The notes beneath the pieces were generated by a model, which saw nothing but the letters and a program-made list of their open reading frames with translations, was not told where the DNA came from and searched no databases. From Pseudomonadota bacterium (GTDB taxonomy: Bacteria; Pseudomonadota; Alphaproteobacteria; Acetobacterales; Acetobacteraceae), in NCBI GenBank assembly GCA_021845985.1, contig JAJZES010000012.1:62001-126000 (forward strand): a stretch of 64,000 bases of DNA, read 5' to 3'. The position numbers and the translations under genes were made by a program. Below are positions 57,201 to 64,000 of the stretch, one piece after another. Positions within the stretch are counted from its first letter, which is position 1. Each line of letters starts with the position of its first letter.

Positions 57201-57547
57201 AGGTAATCGCGGCGCACTTGGTCGCTGGCGAGCAGTGCGGCAATGGCATGGTTGGGCGGCTTGACCTCCACCACCCCGCGCTGCGGCGTCACCGCCTGCA
57301 CCCAGCCGGGCGGTTCGCCGCGACGGAACTGCGCCTGCTCGAACAGACCGAAATCGGGGATGCCGGATTTGCCCCGTGCCGGATGCGGCACGCAGAGCAC
57401 GCGCGGGCGCAGCGTGGCGCCGATCGCATCCAGCAGATTGGCGACGGCGGGATAATGCGCCGTCTCGGGCGTTCCGGCGCGGGTCGCCCGAATCGTTGCG
57501 ACCGAATCCAGGAAGGCGCCCACGGCACGGCTCTCGGGTGCGGTCAT
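54212..57547 (-). CDS. Type ISP restriction-modification enzyme
   Basis: An 1111-residue single-chain type ISP/LlaGI-like enzyme candidate. The N6-adenine methyltransferase motifs are DPCCGTGSF (about residue 382) and NPPYN (about 505). The N-terminal region has an endonuclease-like D...VEVKPPN element (SGIPDFGLFE ... GVVEVKPPN, residues about 61-98). The C-terminal third should be the target-recognition domain. A canonical SF2 helicase set between nuclease and methylase is not evident, so it may be the methylase-specificity type without translocase. It sits next to tRNA-Thr and gene relics, typical of acquired defence genes. Confidence 0.85.
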   Translation of the reverse strand: MTAPESRAVGAFLDSVATIRATRAGTPETAHYPAVANLLDAIGATLRPRVLCVPHPARGKSGIPDFGLFEQAQFRRGEPPGWVQAVTPQRGVVEVKPPNHAIAALLASDQVRRDYLPAYGLVLACNLWQWRLLDAAGGVREAFDLAADEAGFRDLLHGARPKPLLQRFADFLQRCLMARAPLGKPADVAFFLASYARDALARLTERADLPALAALRKAMETSLGVAFDAGDGEHLFRSTLVQTLFYGLFSAWVAHVRDGAGRFEWRAAQWTLHVPVAQFLFGQVANPRALAGLDLIPLLDAAQGTLERVDQTAFFTDFEDAHAIQYFYEPFLEYFDADLRRQLGVWYTPPEIVRYMVERVDRVLRSELGIADGLADERVWVLDPCCGTGSFLVEVLARIRTTLQSKGLGDLLAERLKRAAQTRIVGFEIMTAPFIIAHWQVGEALRRVQAPFASGERAAVYLTNALTGWDDTAQPAIPGFEALTAEAGAAGAVKRERPILVVLGNPPYNAFAGVSPHSEGGLVEPYKAGLQAEWGVKKFNLDDLYVRFFRIAERRIVDTTGRGVVSYISNHSWLSGPSYTVMRRSIVQGFDRIWIENMHGDRKITEYGPDGRSSETVFAMQGFSPGIRQGVATVLLVRTGKEASPRYFFRDDIDASGAAERRAHLIASLDDTDFDARYMALHPAPENRFLLRPGTAGAEYTSWPALPDLARIAPLNGLMEKRGGALMDNDRDVLEARLRIYLDRTQPMDAVRRVAPGLADDRAAFVAKTARRVAIGEGFRPDFVKRYWIRPFDNCWAYATQASAVWNRSRPDLQHVLPDAAGFLISRVRGVAEPEGWPVCWTSVLPDDHGMRADAFVFPVQENLSGAIRPNLSAAAAAWLERIGVPADADAARLVWLHALATGYSPAYVAANADGIRQGWPRVPLPGSADLLHASAALGAQVAALLDPDMPVPGVTTGTIRAELAAIAVPATLPGVPRDWRLTAGWGARTDKGVTMPGRGRAMPRAYSAAEAATTAESGRLGARTFDVWMNGASCWRNVPDTVWEVHIGGYQVLKKWLSYRDHSILGRPLSEAEVEHVQATARRLAALLLLGPALDASHLACAAAHPAPGA

Positions 57548-57611
57548 CGGGGCATGGCTGGTTCAGAATGTTTGCTCACGATGCTGAGTGCAGCACGGCT
57601 GCGCCGCCGCG

Positions 57612-58634
57612 TCACATCCCCTCCCGCACGCCCCAGCGTTCCGCCAGCGCGAGGCAGGCGCGCCAGCCTTCCACGCTGCCTGTCGTGGAAACCCCGCGCA
57701 GCGAGGCCGCCGCCGCGGCGCGGCCGAGCGCCAGCGCCTCGGCCGCCGGCCAGGAGCGGAACATGCCGTACAGGGTGCCGGCGGCGAAAGCGTCGCCGGC
57801 GCCGTTGGCCGCGATGATCTCCGCCGGCGGCACCGACAGCGACGGCTGCACCACCATCTCGCCCACCGCCGTCCGCCCGACCGCGCCGCGCGGGAAATGC
57901 GCCGCCACCAGCCGCATCGGGCCGGCGCCAGCGACGCTGCGCACCGCACGCTCCACCGCCGCGACATCGGTGCGCCCGTCGCGCACCGTGACGCTGCCGG
58001 CCAGCGCGCCGATCTCGGCATCGTTGACGATCAGGTAGTCGAGCAGCGGCAGGCACGGCCGCACCAGCGCGGCGATCCGCTCGCCGGCAATGCTCGCCAG
58101 TTCCAGACTGGTCAGCAGCCCCGCCGCCCGCGCCCGCGCAAGCGTCGCCGCCCAGCCATTGGCCAGCCCGTCGCACGGCGCCTCCATCGCCCGGTGAATG
58201 CCTGGCAGGCCGAGATGGAACACCCGCCCGGCGAGGCCGAAAAAGTCGAAATGGTCCGGCGTCAACAGCGCCGCCGTGCCCTCGAAATACAAATGCGTCC
58301 GCCGTCCGCTGGCGCGCGAGCCGAAGGCGTCGGTGTACTGCGTCGCCGCCGCCGCCGTCATCCGCAGGCGCGTGCGGTCGATGCCGGCGGCATCCGCCTC
58401 GGCCAGCAGGAAGCGCCCGTCCGCATCGTCGCCGACCAGCCCGATCGTGGCCACCGCGACGCCGGGGTCGAGTCGCCGCAGATCGACGGCGAAGTTGCAG
58501 GCCGAGCCGCCGCCGCGCTGCTCCTCCGACAGAATCGCGACGAGCCCGTCCTCGCCCGGCCAGTACTCCACCAGCTTGTTGCGATCGACGCACCACGTCC
58601 CGCCGGTGACGAACCCGGCCAGCCCCCCGGCCAT
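57612..58634 (-). CDS. PfkB family carbohydrate kinase
   Basis: A 340-residue ribokinase-fold kinase. The glycine pair near the start (GGSACNFAVDLRRL) and the PfkB second signature with catalytic Asp281 in ANGAGDAFAAG are intact. It probably phosphorylates a sugar or sugar acid. It starts three bases after the stop of the aldolase-like gene, with which it forms an operon; that combination suggests kinase then aldolase steps in a sugar or polyol pathway. Confidence 0.86.
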   Translation of the reverse strand: MAGGLAGFVTGGTWCVDRNKLVEYWPGEDGLVAILSEEQRGGGSACNFAVDLRRLDPGVAVATIGLVGDDADGRFLLAEADAAGIDRTRLRMTAAAATQYTDAFGSRASGRRTHLYFEGTAALLTPDHFDFFGLAGRVFHLGLPGIHRAMEAPCDGLANGWAATLARARAAGLLTSLELASIAGERIAALVRPCLPLLDYLIVNDAEIGALAGSVTVRDGRTDVAAVERAVRSVAGAGPMRLVAAHFPRGAVGRTAVGEMVVQPSLSVPPAEIIAANGAGDAFAAGTLYGMFRSWPAAEALALGRAAAAASLRGVSTTGSVEGWRACLALAERWGVREGM

Positions 58635-58637
58635 AGC

Positions 58638-59636
58638 TCAGGCGGTGGCGGCGTGGCGCAGCACCGGTTCGGTGATCGCCAGATCGTCCTCCAGGCTGCG
58701 CGTCGGCGCGATGCCTTTCGCCGACAGGGCGCCGTGGTAGTCGCGCACCGCCGCGATCGGCGCCGCCTCGCCGCCGGCCACCGCCCGCATCAGCCGCACG
58801 ATGTCGAGCGGCGATTCGGCGAGGTTGATCTTGCGCCCGAACAGCGCCACCCGCGCGCCATGCCGCTCCGCCTGCGCCAGCAGTTCGAACGTGTCGCGCG
58901 TGGTGCCGGCGCCGCCGCCGAGCACGCCGACGACGAGGCCAGGGTCGAAGCTCGCCAGCTCCTCCAGCGCCTTGGGGCCGTTATAGGGGATTTTCAAGAA
59001 CATCGGCCGGTCGGCCGAGACCACGCCGGCCAGGGCACGGACGATGCAGTCGTTGACGTAGTAGGGCAGCATCTCCGGGTCGATGCCGGTATCGACGTTG
59101 GGGTTGAACACTTCGAGGAAATAGCGGAAGCCATGCGCCGCCGCCTCGTCGCGGAACTGTGAGAAGGCGGTCAGGCTGGCGATGTCGGCGTCGATATCGT
59201 TATTGAACGTCACCGAATACAGGCCAAGATCGACGCCGATCGCGCGCATGCGCGGCAGGGCGGCGGTGCGGAACGGGTGCGACGGGCGGCGGACATAGGT
59301 GGCGCCGCGCATCACCCAGATGTCGGTGGTGTCGTTGGCGCGGATCGCCGGCTTCACCGCGCTGTCATGGAACAGCCCTTCGGCGCCGAGGACTTCGAGG
59401 TTGCTGGCCGAGGCGAGCATGATATCGACGATGTCCTGGCGCACGATGGCGCGGATCTGATCGAGGAACTCGGCGCGGGTGCGGTGGCGGGTCCACTGCC
59501 CGTCGGCGCCGCGATGCGGCCCGCAGGCGGTCAGGCTCGGCCCCATATCACCGTCCTTGGCGTCGGCAATGATGAAGTCGCTGGGGCGGTATGTGCCGGC
59601 ATGGATGCGGGCGAGCTTCTGGTCGAGGCGGGTCAT
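58638..59636 (-). CDS. Aldolase-like (beta/alpha)8 protein
   Basis: A 332-residue cytoplasmic protein that looks like a class I aldolase-type barrel. Alternating strands and helices are clear, and a lysine at the end of a strand (MFLKIPYNGPKALEEL, about residues 217-232) is a Schiff-base candidate, followed by a phosphate-binding-like VVGVLGGGAGTTRD. I do not recognise a named family with certainty; it resembles the Cgl0159/DeoC-like group. The ATG at 59636 has AGGAG upstream. The PfkB kinase gene follows immediately. Confidence 0.6.
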   Translation of the reverse strand: MTRLDQKLARIHAGTYRPSDFIIADAKDGDMGPSLTACGPHRGADGQWTRHRTRAEFLDQIRAIVRQDIVDIMLASASNLEVLGAEGLFHDSAVKPAIRANDTTDIWVMRGATYVRRPSHPFRTAALPRMRAIGVDLGLYSVTFNNDIDADIASLTAFSQFRDEAAAHGFRYFLEVFNPNVDTGIDPEMLPYYVNDCIVRALAGVVSADRPMFLKIPYNGPKALEELASFDPGLVVGVLGGGAGTTRDTFELLAQAERHGARVALFGRKINLAESPLDIVRLMRAVAGGEAAPIAAVRDYHGALSAKGIAPTRSLEDDLAITEPVLRHAATA

Positions 59637-59651
59637 GGCAGACTCCTGCAT

Positions 59652-59690
59652 GTTGACGCCACCGGACGCCAGCTCGCGCGCGGCGTCAAC
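59652..59690. promoter_or_regulatory. 9-bp inverted repeat upstream of the aldolase-kinase operon
   Basis: Arms gttgacgcc (59652-59660) and ggcgtcaac (59682-59690) are exact complements, separated by 21 bases, 15 bases before the aldolase-like ATG. It may be a repressor operator or a leader hairpin. The rest of the 147-base divergent gap includes an AT-richer stretch near 59741-59752 that may promote the PagL-like gene. Confidence 0.4.
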
Positions 59691-59783
59691 CGCCGGGATC
59701 GCAGGGCGGACCGGTATGACAATCTGCGTGCTCACGCATTCGGGATTGGTAAAGGGGTGGCGCAACAATTTCGCTGCATCCCG

Positions 59784-60344
59784 ATGCGTCGCGCCGCCGC
59801 CCTGCTGCTCGTGCCGATCGCCGTGCTGGCCAGTGTGCCGGCGCGGGCCGATGGCGCGCCGGCGGAGGTGCGGCTCGGCGTGCTGTGGCCGGATGCCGGC
59901 CCGCCCGTCGGTCGCCAGCCGGGGGCGGACCTCAACGCCGAGGTGCTGTCGCCGGCGCTGTTCGGTCCGTGGACGGCGCTGCCGGCGTGGCTGCGCTGGG
60001 CGGCCTCGCCGCGGATCAATCTGGGCGGCTCGCTGAACACCGCGGGTGCGACGCAACAGGCCTATGCCGGGCTGACCTGGACGGTTCCGCTGGCCACCGG
60101 CCTGCTGCACCGCGAGGATGGGCTGAGTATCGGTTTCAGCGTCGGCCCGGAACTGCTCGGCGGCCCTGGCGTGCCGCGCGGGCTGGACGGCGGCCCACAG
60201 CTTCGTCTCGGCGCCGAAATCGGCTATCAGGTAACGCCGCGGCTCGGCCTTTATGTATTGTTCGACCATGTCTCCGGCGGCGCGATGGCGCATGAGGGCG
60301 ACAGTCTGAACGATGTCGGGGTCCGCGTCGGGCTGCATTTCTGA
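59784..60344 (+). CDS. Acyloxyacyl hydrolase, PagL-like lipid A deacylase
   Basis: A 186-residue outer-membrane beta-barrel candidate with a signal peptide (residues 1-22). The end of the protein has the PagL-type active-site strand FDHVSGG with the His162/Ser164 pair, and finishes with a terminal aromatic (GLHF) as outer-membrane barrels do. PagL removes the 3-O acyl chain of lipid A. The catalytic acid is not certain. The ATG at 59784 lacks a strong ribosome site; GTG at 59757 is an alternative. Confidence 0.72.
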   Translation: MRRAAALLLVPIAVLASVPARADGAPAEVRLGVLWPDAGPPVGRQPGADLNAEVLSPALFGPWTALPAWLRWAASPRINLGGSLNTAGATQQAYAGLTWTVPLATGLLHREDGLSIGFSVGPELLGGPGVPRGLDGGPQLRLGAEIGYQVTPRLGLYVLFDHVSGGAMAHEGDSLNDVGVRVGLHF

Positions 60345-60357
60345 GGAGGAGCGCCGC

Positions 60358-61809
60358 ATGCGTGCATGGATCGCCGGTCTTTGTGTTCTGCCACTGCTCT
60401 GGTGCGTCCCGGCCCAGGCCCAGGCCCAGGTGTCACAGGAACGCGCGCTTGCGCTGGAGGGCCAGCTTCGCGACTGGCTCGCCGCCGTGCTCGGTCCGCG
60501 CGTCGAACTGGGCGAGCGGCCGGTACGGCTTTCCGCCGAGGACGGGCGCTATGCCCTTGAGTTGCCGGTGATGCATGCCGGCACGCTGGCGCTGGACGGC
60601 CCGCCGCTGACCGCGGTGCTGCGCCCGCTCGATGCGGGCCGCTGGGCGCTCGATGAGGTGAAGCTGCCGTCGCCGCTGCACATCGCCACCGAACTGCCGG
60701 GTGGCGCCACGGCCGACTGGACGGTGACGCTGACCGGCCAGCAAGCGCATGCGATCATCGACCCCAGCCTGGCCACGACCTCGACCTGGGATGCCGAGAC
60801 CAGCGCATCTGATCTGGTGTCGCACAGCCCGGCACGGCAGCGGCACAACTCGGCCGGGCCGGCGGTGTCGCATGTTGTCTGGCAGCCGGCGGGGGAGGGG
60901 CGTGTCGATTTGACGGCCGAGTCCTCGGGCCGCGACCTCGCCGGCGCCTCGGTTCTGCCGGACGGCCGGGCGGTGACCTTCGCCGCTGCGCGCTGGCACC
61001 TGTCGTCGCACATGGACGCGTTGAAGCCGACCTCGCTGCCGCCGCTGCTGCGCGCGGCGCTGGCGCTCGGGCCGCTCGGTCAGGCGCTGCGGGAGGTGGC
61101 ACCCGCCGGCGCCACGCCGGCCCGCTCGGCCTTCGTCGCGGCGGCAAACAACCTGCTGGACGGTATGCGCGACCTGATGGGCGGCTTCGCCGAGGTGACT
61201 GAGATCGACGATGCGCGCATGATCGCGGGGCCGATGGAAGCGGTTCTTCACCGCATGCTGTTTGGCGCCCGCATGGCGGCGCCGGACGGGCGGCTGGCGC
61301 TGCGCTTCGATCTGGGGCTTGACGGCATCGACAGCCCCAGTCTGCCGCCCGGCCCGCTGCACACCTATCTGCCGCGCCATATCGCCCTGTCGCCGCGCGC
61401 CGGCGGGGTGAAGACGGCGGATGTGACCGACATGCTGCAGGCGATGGCCGCCGGCACCGATCCGCAGCCGGCGGTGACGCGCATGCTGGAGGATGGTCCG
61501 CTGCTGCTCGGCATCGACAATCTGGCGGCGGATTTCGGCCCGGCGTCGCTGGCCGGCTCGGGCGAACTGCGCGTCGCCGCGCCGGACAGCGTCTCCGGTC
61601 AGGCGCGCATCACCATGACCGGGCTGGACGCGCTGATCCGCGATGCGCGCAGCGTGCCGATGCTGAAACAGGCGCTGCCAATGCTGATCTTTCTCAAGGG
61701 CATCGGCGAGCCGCAGGGGGCGGCGACGGTGTGGCTGATCACGTATGGCGACCACCATGTCAGCATCAACGGCACCGACCTGTCGCAGATGCTGCCGGGG
61801 ATGAAGTAG
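60358..61809 (+). CDS. Unrecognised periplasmic protein, possibly DUF2125-like
   Basis: A 483-residue protein with a signal peptide (residues 1-22, ending AQAQAQ) and a GAGGAGGA ribosome site. The body alternates short beta strands, as in lipid-binding or AsmA-like repeats, with LPPGPLHTYLPRH and a final WLITYGDHHVSINGTDLSQMLPG. It may belong to DUF2125 or a related group; I am not sure. It is 14 bases behind the PagL-like gene, so both may act on the outer membrane. Confidence 0.6.
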   Translation: MRAWIAGLCVLPLLWCVPAQAQAQVSQERALALEGQLRDWLAAVLGPRVELGERPVRLSAEDGRYALELPVMHAGTLALDGPPLTAVLRPLDAGRWALDEVKLPSPLHIATELPGGATADWTVTLTGQQAHAIIDPSLATTSTWDAETSASDLVSHSPARQRHNSAGPAVSHVVWQPAGEGRVDLTAESSGRDLAGASVLPDGRAVTFAAARWHLSSHMDALKPTSLPPLLRAALALGPLGQALREVAPAGATPARSAFVAAANNLLDGMRDLMGGFAEVTEIDDARMIAGPMEAVLHRMLFGARMAAPDGRLALRFDLGLDGIDSPSLPPGPLHTYLPRHIALSPRAGGVKTADVTDMLQAMAAGTDPQPAVTRMLEDGPLLLGIDNLAADFGPASLAGSGELRVAAPDSVSGQARITMTGLDALIRDARSVPMLKQALPMLIFLKGIGEPQGAATVWLITYGDHHVSINGTDLSQMLPGMK

Positions 61810-61816
61810 CGCCCGG

Positions 61817-62992
61817 CTATTGCAGGTTCGCCAGCCCGGTGATGTGCGCCATGTTCTTGAGGAACACGCGCGCATGTGCCATCGGGCGGGTCCGCGTCAT
61901 CGCCTTGTTCATGTAGGAGTCCCATGTGATCTGCTGCACATCGCGGTCGCCGCAGATGGCGACGAAGCGTTCGCGGCGCCGGTCGCTCGCGTACCAGTAG
62001 CGCTGCATCATCCCGAGCACCCAGAACACCTGGCCATGCGCGCGCATGAAGCGCGCCCGCGCCTGGCGCAGCGCACGGGCGTCCCCGCTCGCCAGAAACG
62101 CCTCGGCAGCCTCGGCGGCGAGGCGCCCGCCGGTCATTGCGTAGTAGATGCCCTCGCCCGAGGCTGGGGCGACGACGCCGGCGGCGTCGCCTGCCAGCAC
62201 CACATCGCGCCCATTGTCCCAGCGCCGCAGCGGACGCAGCGGGATCGGCGCGCCCTCCCGCCGCAGGGTCTCGGCATCGCTGAGGCCGGCGGCATCGCGC
62301 AGGGCGCCAAGCGCCGTCCGCACGGCAAAGCCCTTCTGCGCCGTGCCGGTGCCGATGCTGGCGGTGGCACCGTGCGGAAACACCCAGCCGTAGAAATCCG
62401 GTGACAGCGAGCCGCGATAGAACACGTCGCAGCGCCTGCCGTCGAACGCGCCGCCCGCCGGGATGCGGACGATTTCATGACAGGCATAGACATATGGCAT
62501 GTGCTCGGCACCGGCCACGCTCTGCCGCGCCACCGCCGAGCGCGCGCCGTCGGCGCCGATCACCGCACGGACGCGCACGCGCACCTGCTGCGTACCGTTG
62601 AGGTATTCGACGACTGCCACGCCATCGGGATCGCGGTCGAGGCGGCGGAAACTGCCGCGCCGGCGGACGGCGCCGGCGGCTTCGGCGCGGTCGCGCAAAA
62701 AGCCGTCGAATGTCTCGCGATCGACCATGCCGACGAAGCCGCCGTCGATCGGCATGACGACGTGCCGGTCGGCGGGAGAGACGATGCGCGCGGCAGTGAC
62801 GCGCGCCACCAGTAGATGGTCGGGAATCTCGAAATCGCGCATCAGCCGCGGCGGAATGGCGCCGCCGCACGGCTTGATGCGGCCCTCGCGGTCGAGCAGC
62901 AGCACACGGCGTCCGCGTGCCACGAGGTCGCACGCCGCGGTAGCTCCCGCCGGGCCGCCGCCGACCACCACCACGTCGAAGCTCTCGTCCAT
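61817..62992 (-). CDS. bchP: Geranylgeranyl diphosphate/bacteriochlorophyll reductase
   Basis: BchP reduces the geranylgeranyl tail of bacteriochlorophyll (or its diphosphate) to phytyl. The 391-residue flavoprotein has GGGPAG (11-16), the IKPCGGAIPPRLM segment typical of BchP/ChlP, DFYGWVFPHG and the second FAD motif VLAGDAAGVVAPASGEGIYYAM. It follows bchG by 17 bases. In many photosynthesis clusters a pucC-like gene stands between bchG and bchP; none is here. Confidence 0.93.
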   Translation of the reverse strand: MDESFDVVVVGGGPAGATAACDLVARGRRVLLLDREGRIKPCGGAIPPRLMRDFEIPDHLLVARVTAARIVSPADRHVVMPIDGGFVGMVDRETFDGFLRDRAEAAGAVRRRGSFRRLDRDPDGVAVVEYLNGTQQVRVRVRAVIGADGARSAVARQSVAGAEHMPYVYACHEIVRIPAGGAFDGRRCDVFYRGSLSPDFYGWVFPHGATASIGTGTAQKGFAVRTALGALRDAAGLSDAETLRREGAPIPLRPLRRWDNGRDVVLAGDAAGVVAPASGEGIYYAMTGGRLAAEAAEAFLASGDARALRQARARFMRAHGQVFWVLGMMQRYWYASDRRRERFVAICGDRDVQQITWDSYMNKAMTRTRPMAHARVFLKNMAHITGLANLQ

Positions 62993-63009
62993 GCCATGCT
63001 CCCCTGCGG

Positions 63010-63891
63010 TCAGACGGCCAGTGCGCAGGCGAGCATGCCGAGCACATAGAGACTGGTGCCGGTGGCATTGTACCAGGGCGCCATCTCGCGCGGCGCGCGC
63101 AACAGCCGCCGCATCAGTCCGAGTTGCACCAGCAGCAGCACCGCCACCGCCGCGGCGTGCCCCGGTGCGCCCCAGGCGATGAGCAGCGCCGCCGCCACCG
63201 CCTGCGGCGATGCCATCACCACGCAGGCGACCACCGCCGCCCAGGCGACGCCGAGCTGCACCGGCAGCGAGCGGATGCCCATCCGGCGGTCGCCCGCCTC
63301 CGACTTGAAATCGTTGAGCGTCATGATGCCGTGCGCGCCGGCGCTGTAGAGCGCGGCCAGGATCAGCACCTCGGCGCCCGGCGTGGTGCCGCCGGTAACG
63401 GCGGCGCCGGTGATCCACGGCAGCCCTTCATAGCACACGGCGACCGCAGCATTGCCCCACCAGCCATTCATCTTCAGACGCAGCGGCGGCGCGCTGTAGG
63501 CCCAGGCGAGCGCCAGCCCAACGACCGCGGCGGCGAAGCCGACCCGGCCGAGCAGCGTCGCTACCAGCAACGACAGCAGCGTCCAGAAGATGGCGATGGC
63601 GAGACCCCAGCGGCCAGGGATGCGCCCGGAGGGGATCGGCCGGCCCGGCTCGTTGAGCGCATCGACATGGCGGTCGAACCAGTCGTTCACCGCCTGGCTG
63701 GTGCCGCAGACCATCGGGCCGGCCAGCACCACGCCGGCCACCACCGGCAGAATATGGCCCGACCAGCGCGCCGAGACGACGCCGCAGCCGAAGGCCCACA
63801 TCGGCGCGAACCAGGTGATCGGCTTGAGCAGTTCCAGCACGGCCCGCGGCGCCGGCCGGGCGGCAAGACTGCCAAGGCCGGCGGCGCTCAT
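63010..63891 (-). CDS. bchG: Bacteriochlorophyll synthase
   Basis: BchG attaches the isoprenoid alcohol to bacteriochlorophyllide. The 293-residue UbiA-family membrane prenyltransferase has the first aspartate motif NDWFDRHVDALNEPGRPIPSG (starting at Asn69, Asp70/73/77) and the second DFKSEAGDRRMGIRSLPV. Eight to nine membrane helices are visible. The ATG at 63891 lies four bases after the ppsR stop. Confidence 0.95.
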   Translation of the reverse strand: MSAAGLGSLAARPAPRAVLELLKPITWFAPMWAFGCGVVSARWSGHILPVVAGVVLAGPMVCGTSQAVNDWFDRHVDALNEPGRPIPSGRIPGRWGLAIAIFWTLLSLLVATLLGRVGFAAAVVGLALAWAYSAPPLRLKMNGWWGNAAVAVCYEGLPWITGAAVTGGTTPGAEVLILAALYSAGAHGIMTLNDFKSEAGDRRMGIRSLPVQLGVAWAAVVACVVMASPQAVAAALLIAWGAPGHAAAVAVLLLVQLGLMRRLLRAPREMAPWYNATGTSLYVLGMLACALAV

Positions 63892-63895
63892 CGTA

Positions 63896-64000
63896 TCAGG
63901 CCTCGCCGGCTTCGACGCCGAGATCGCCGAGGCCGTAGCGGCGCAGCTTGACATAGAGGCTCTGCCGGCTGAGGCCGAGCATCTCGGCGGCGGAGGCGCG
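63896..64000 (-). CDS. ppsR: PpsR/CrtJ photosynthesis repressor, C-terminal end (partial)
   Basis: Only the last 34 residues are inside the window. They hold a Fis-type helix-turn-helix, SAAEMLGLSRQSLYVKLRRY, followed by a short GLGDLGVEAGEA tail. This is the DNA-binding end of PpsR/CrtJ, the redox-sensing repressor of bch, crt and puc genes. Its PAS domains lie beyond the right edge. The place just upstream of bchG supports the call over other NtrC/Fis-type regulators. Confidence 0.8.
   Translation of the reverse strand, partial: RASAAEMLGLSRQSLYVKLRRYGLGDLGVEAGEA

Noticed and set aside
53885-57611. Search for a repeated tRNA-Thr 3' end as an island attachment site
   Set aside because: I did not find a second copy of the tRNA 3' segment near the far end of the restriction gene, and no integrase is encoded here. 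An integrated element cannot be claimed.

Overview
The window is GC-rich, densely coded DNA with very short intergenic gaps, many ATGA/GTGA start-stop overlaps and frequent GTG starts. It looks like a phototrophic alphaproteobacterium, most likely a Rhodospirillales/Acetobacteraceae-type purple or aerobic anoxygenic phototroph. The main evidence is the right edge, where the 3' end of ppsR, bchG and bchP lie in a row on the minus strand. Consistent with this are a phasin, an alphaproteobacterial HslV with a propeptide, a histidine operon in the order hisB-DUF2628-hisH-GNAT-hisA-hisF-hisE, and PqiABC. The taxonomic call is inference; no rRNA gene is present.

Layout. 0-4.2 kb: a YbjN-like protein, proC, a TetR-type regulator, a phasin, a PEP-CTERM surface protein and an unknown exported protein. 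4.2-6.4 kb: uvrB. 6.4-9.3 kb: an unknown protein and a DUF1800/DUF1501 secreted pair. 9.5-11.6 kb: a stand-alone EF-G. 11.8-17.8 kb: a CoA-thioester aromatic hydroxylation locus. It has a fused anthraniloyl/salicylyl-CoA monooxygenase-reductase heading a minus-strand operon (serine protease, LysE exporter, TMEM175-like channel), and a divergent SDR, MarR and Rid-family protein. 17.9-22.6 kb: a surface-glycan operon with a GDP-mannose 3,5-epimerase homologue, two glycosyltransferases and an FkbM methyltransferase. 22.6-25.6 kb: rlmE, ppx/gppA, yceI, cytochrome b561. 25.6-30.8 kb: tRNA-Gln(CTG), pqiABC, a HisN-like phosphatase, sufE. 30.8-38.3 kb: an AbrB/Doc toxin-antitoxin pair, hslUV and the his operon. 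38.5-44.5 kb: a lipid kinase, an LpxH-like phosphoesterase, a glycosyltransferase, a thioesterase, a kynurenine-formamidase-like hydrolase, an RlpA-like protein and an LhgO-like oxidase. 44.6-48.9 kb: an RND efflux adaptor and pump. 49.0-53.9 kb: a decayed MazEF-type locus, a CoxL-type hydroxylase, YqjD/YqjE-like small membrane proteins separated by palindromic repeats, and a 3-hydroxyisobutyryl-CoA hydrolase. 53.9-57.5 kb: tRNA-Thr(TGT), two gene relics and a type ISP restriction-modification enzyme. 57.6-61.8 kb: a PfkB kinase/aldolase-like pair, a PagL-like deacylase and an unknown periplasmic protein. 61.8-64 kb: the photosynthesis genes.

The genes form several working units. The his operon, with hisN nearby, supplies most of the later histidine pathway. 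The 17.9-22.6 kb operon probably makes and attaches an unusual L-sugar to a surface glycan. PpsR, BchG and BchP belong to bacteriochlorophyll synthesis and its redox control. The most unusual observations are a lysine/alanine repeat tail on HisE, a toxin-antitoxin locus collapsed into an antitoxin-toxin fusion, two nested gene relics between a tRNA gene and the restriction enzyme, and the predicted GDP-mannose 3,5-epimerase glycan operon. No CRISPR array, rRNA gene, replication origin or intact insertion sequence was found.
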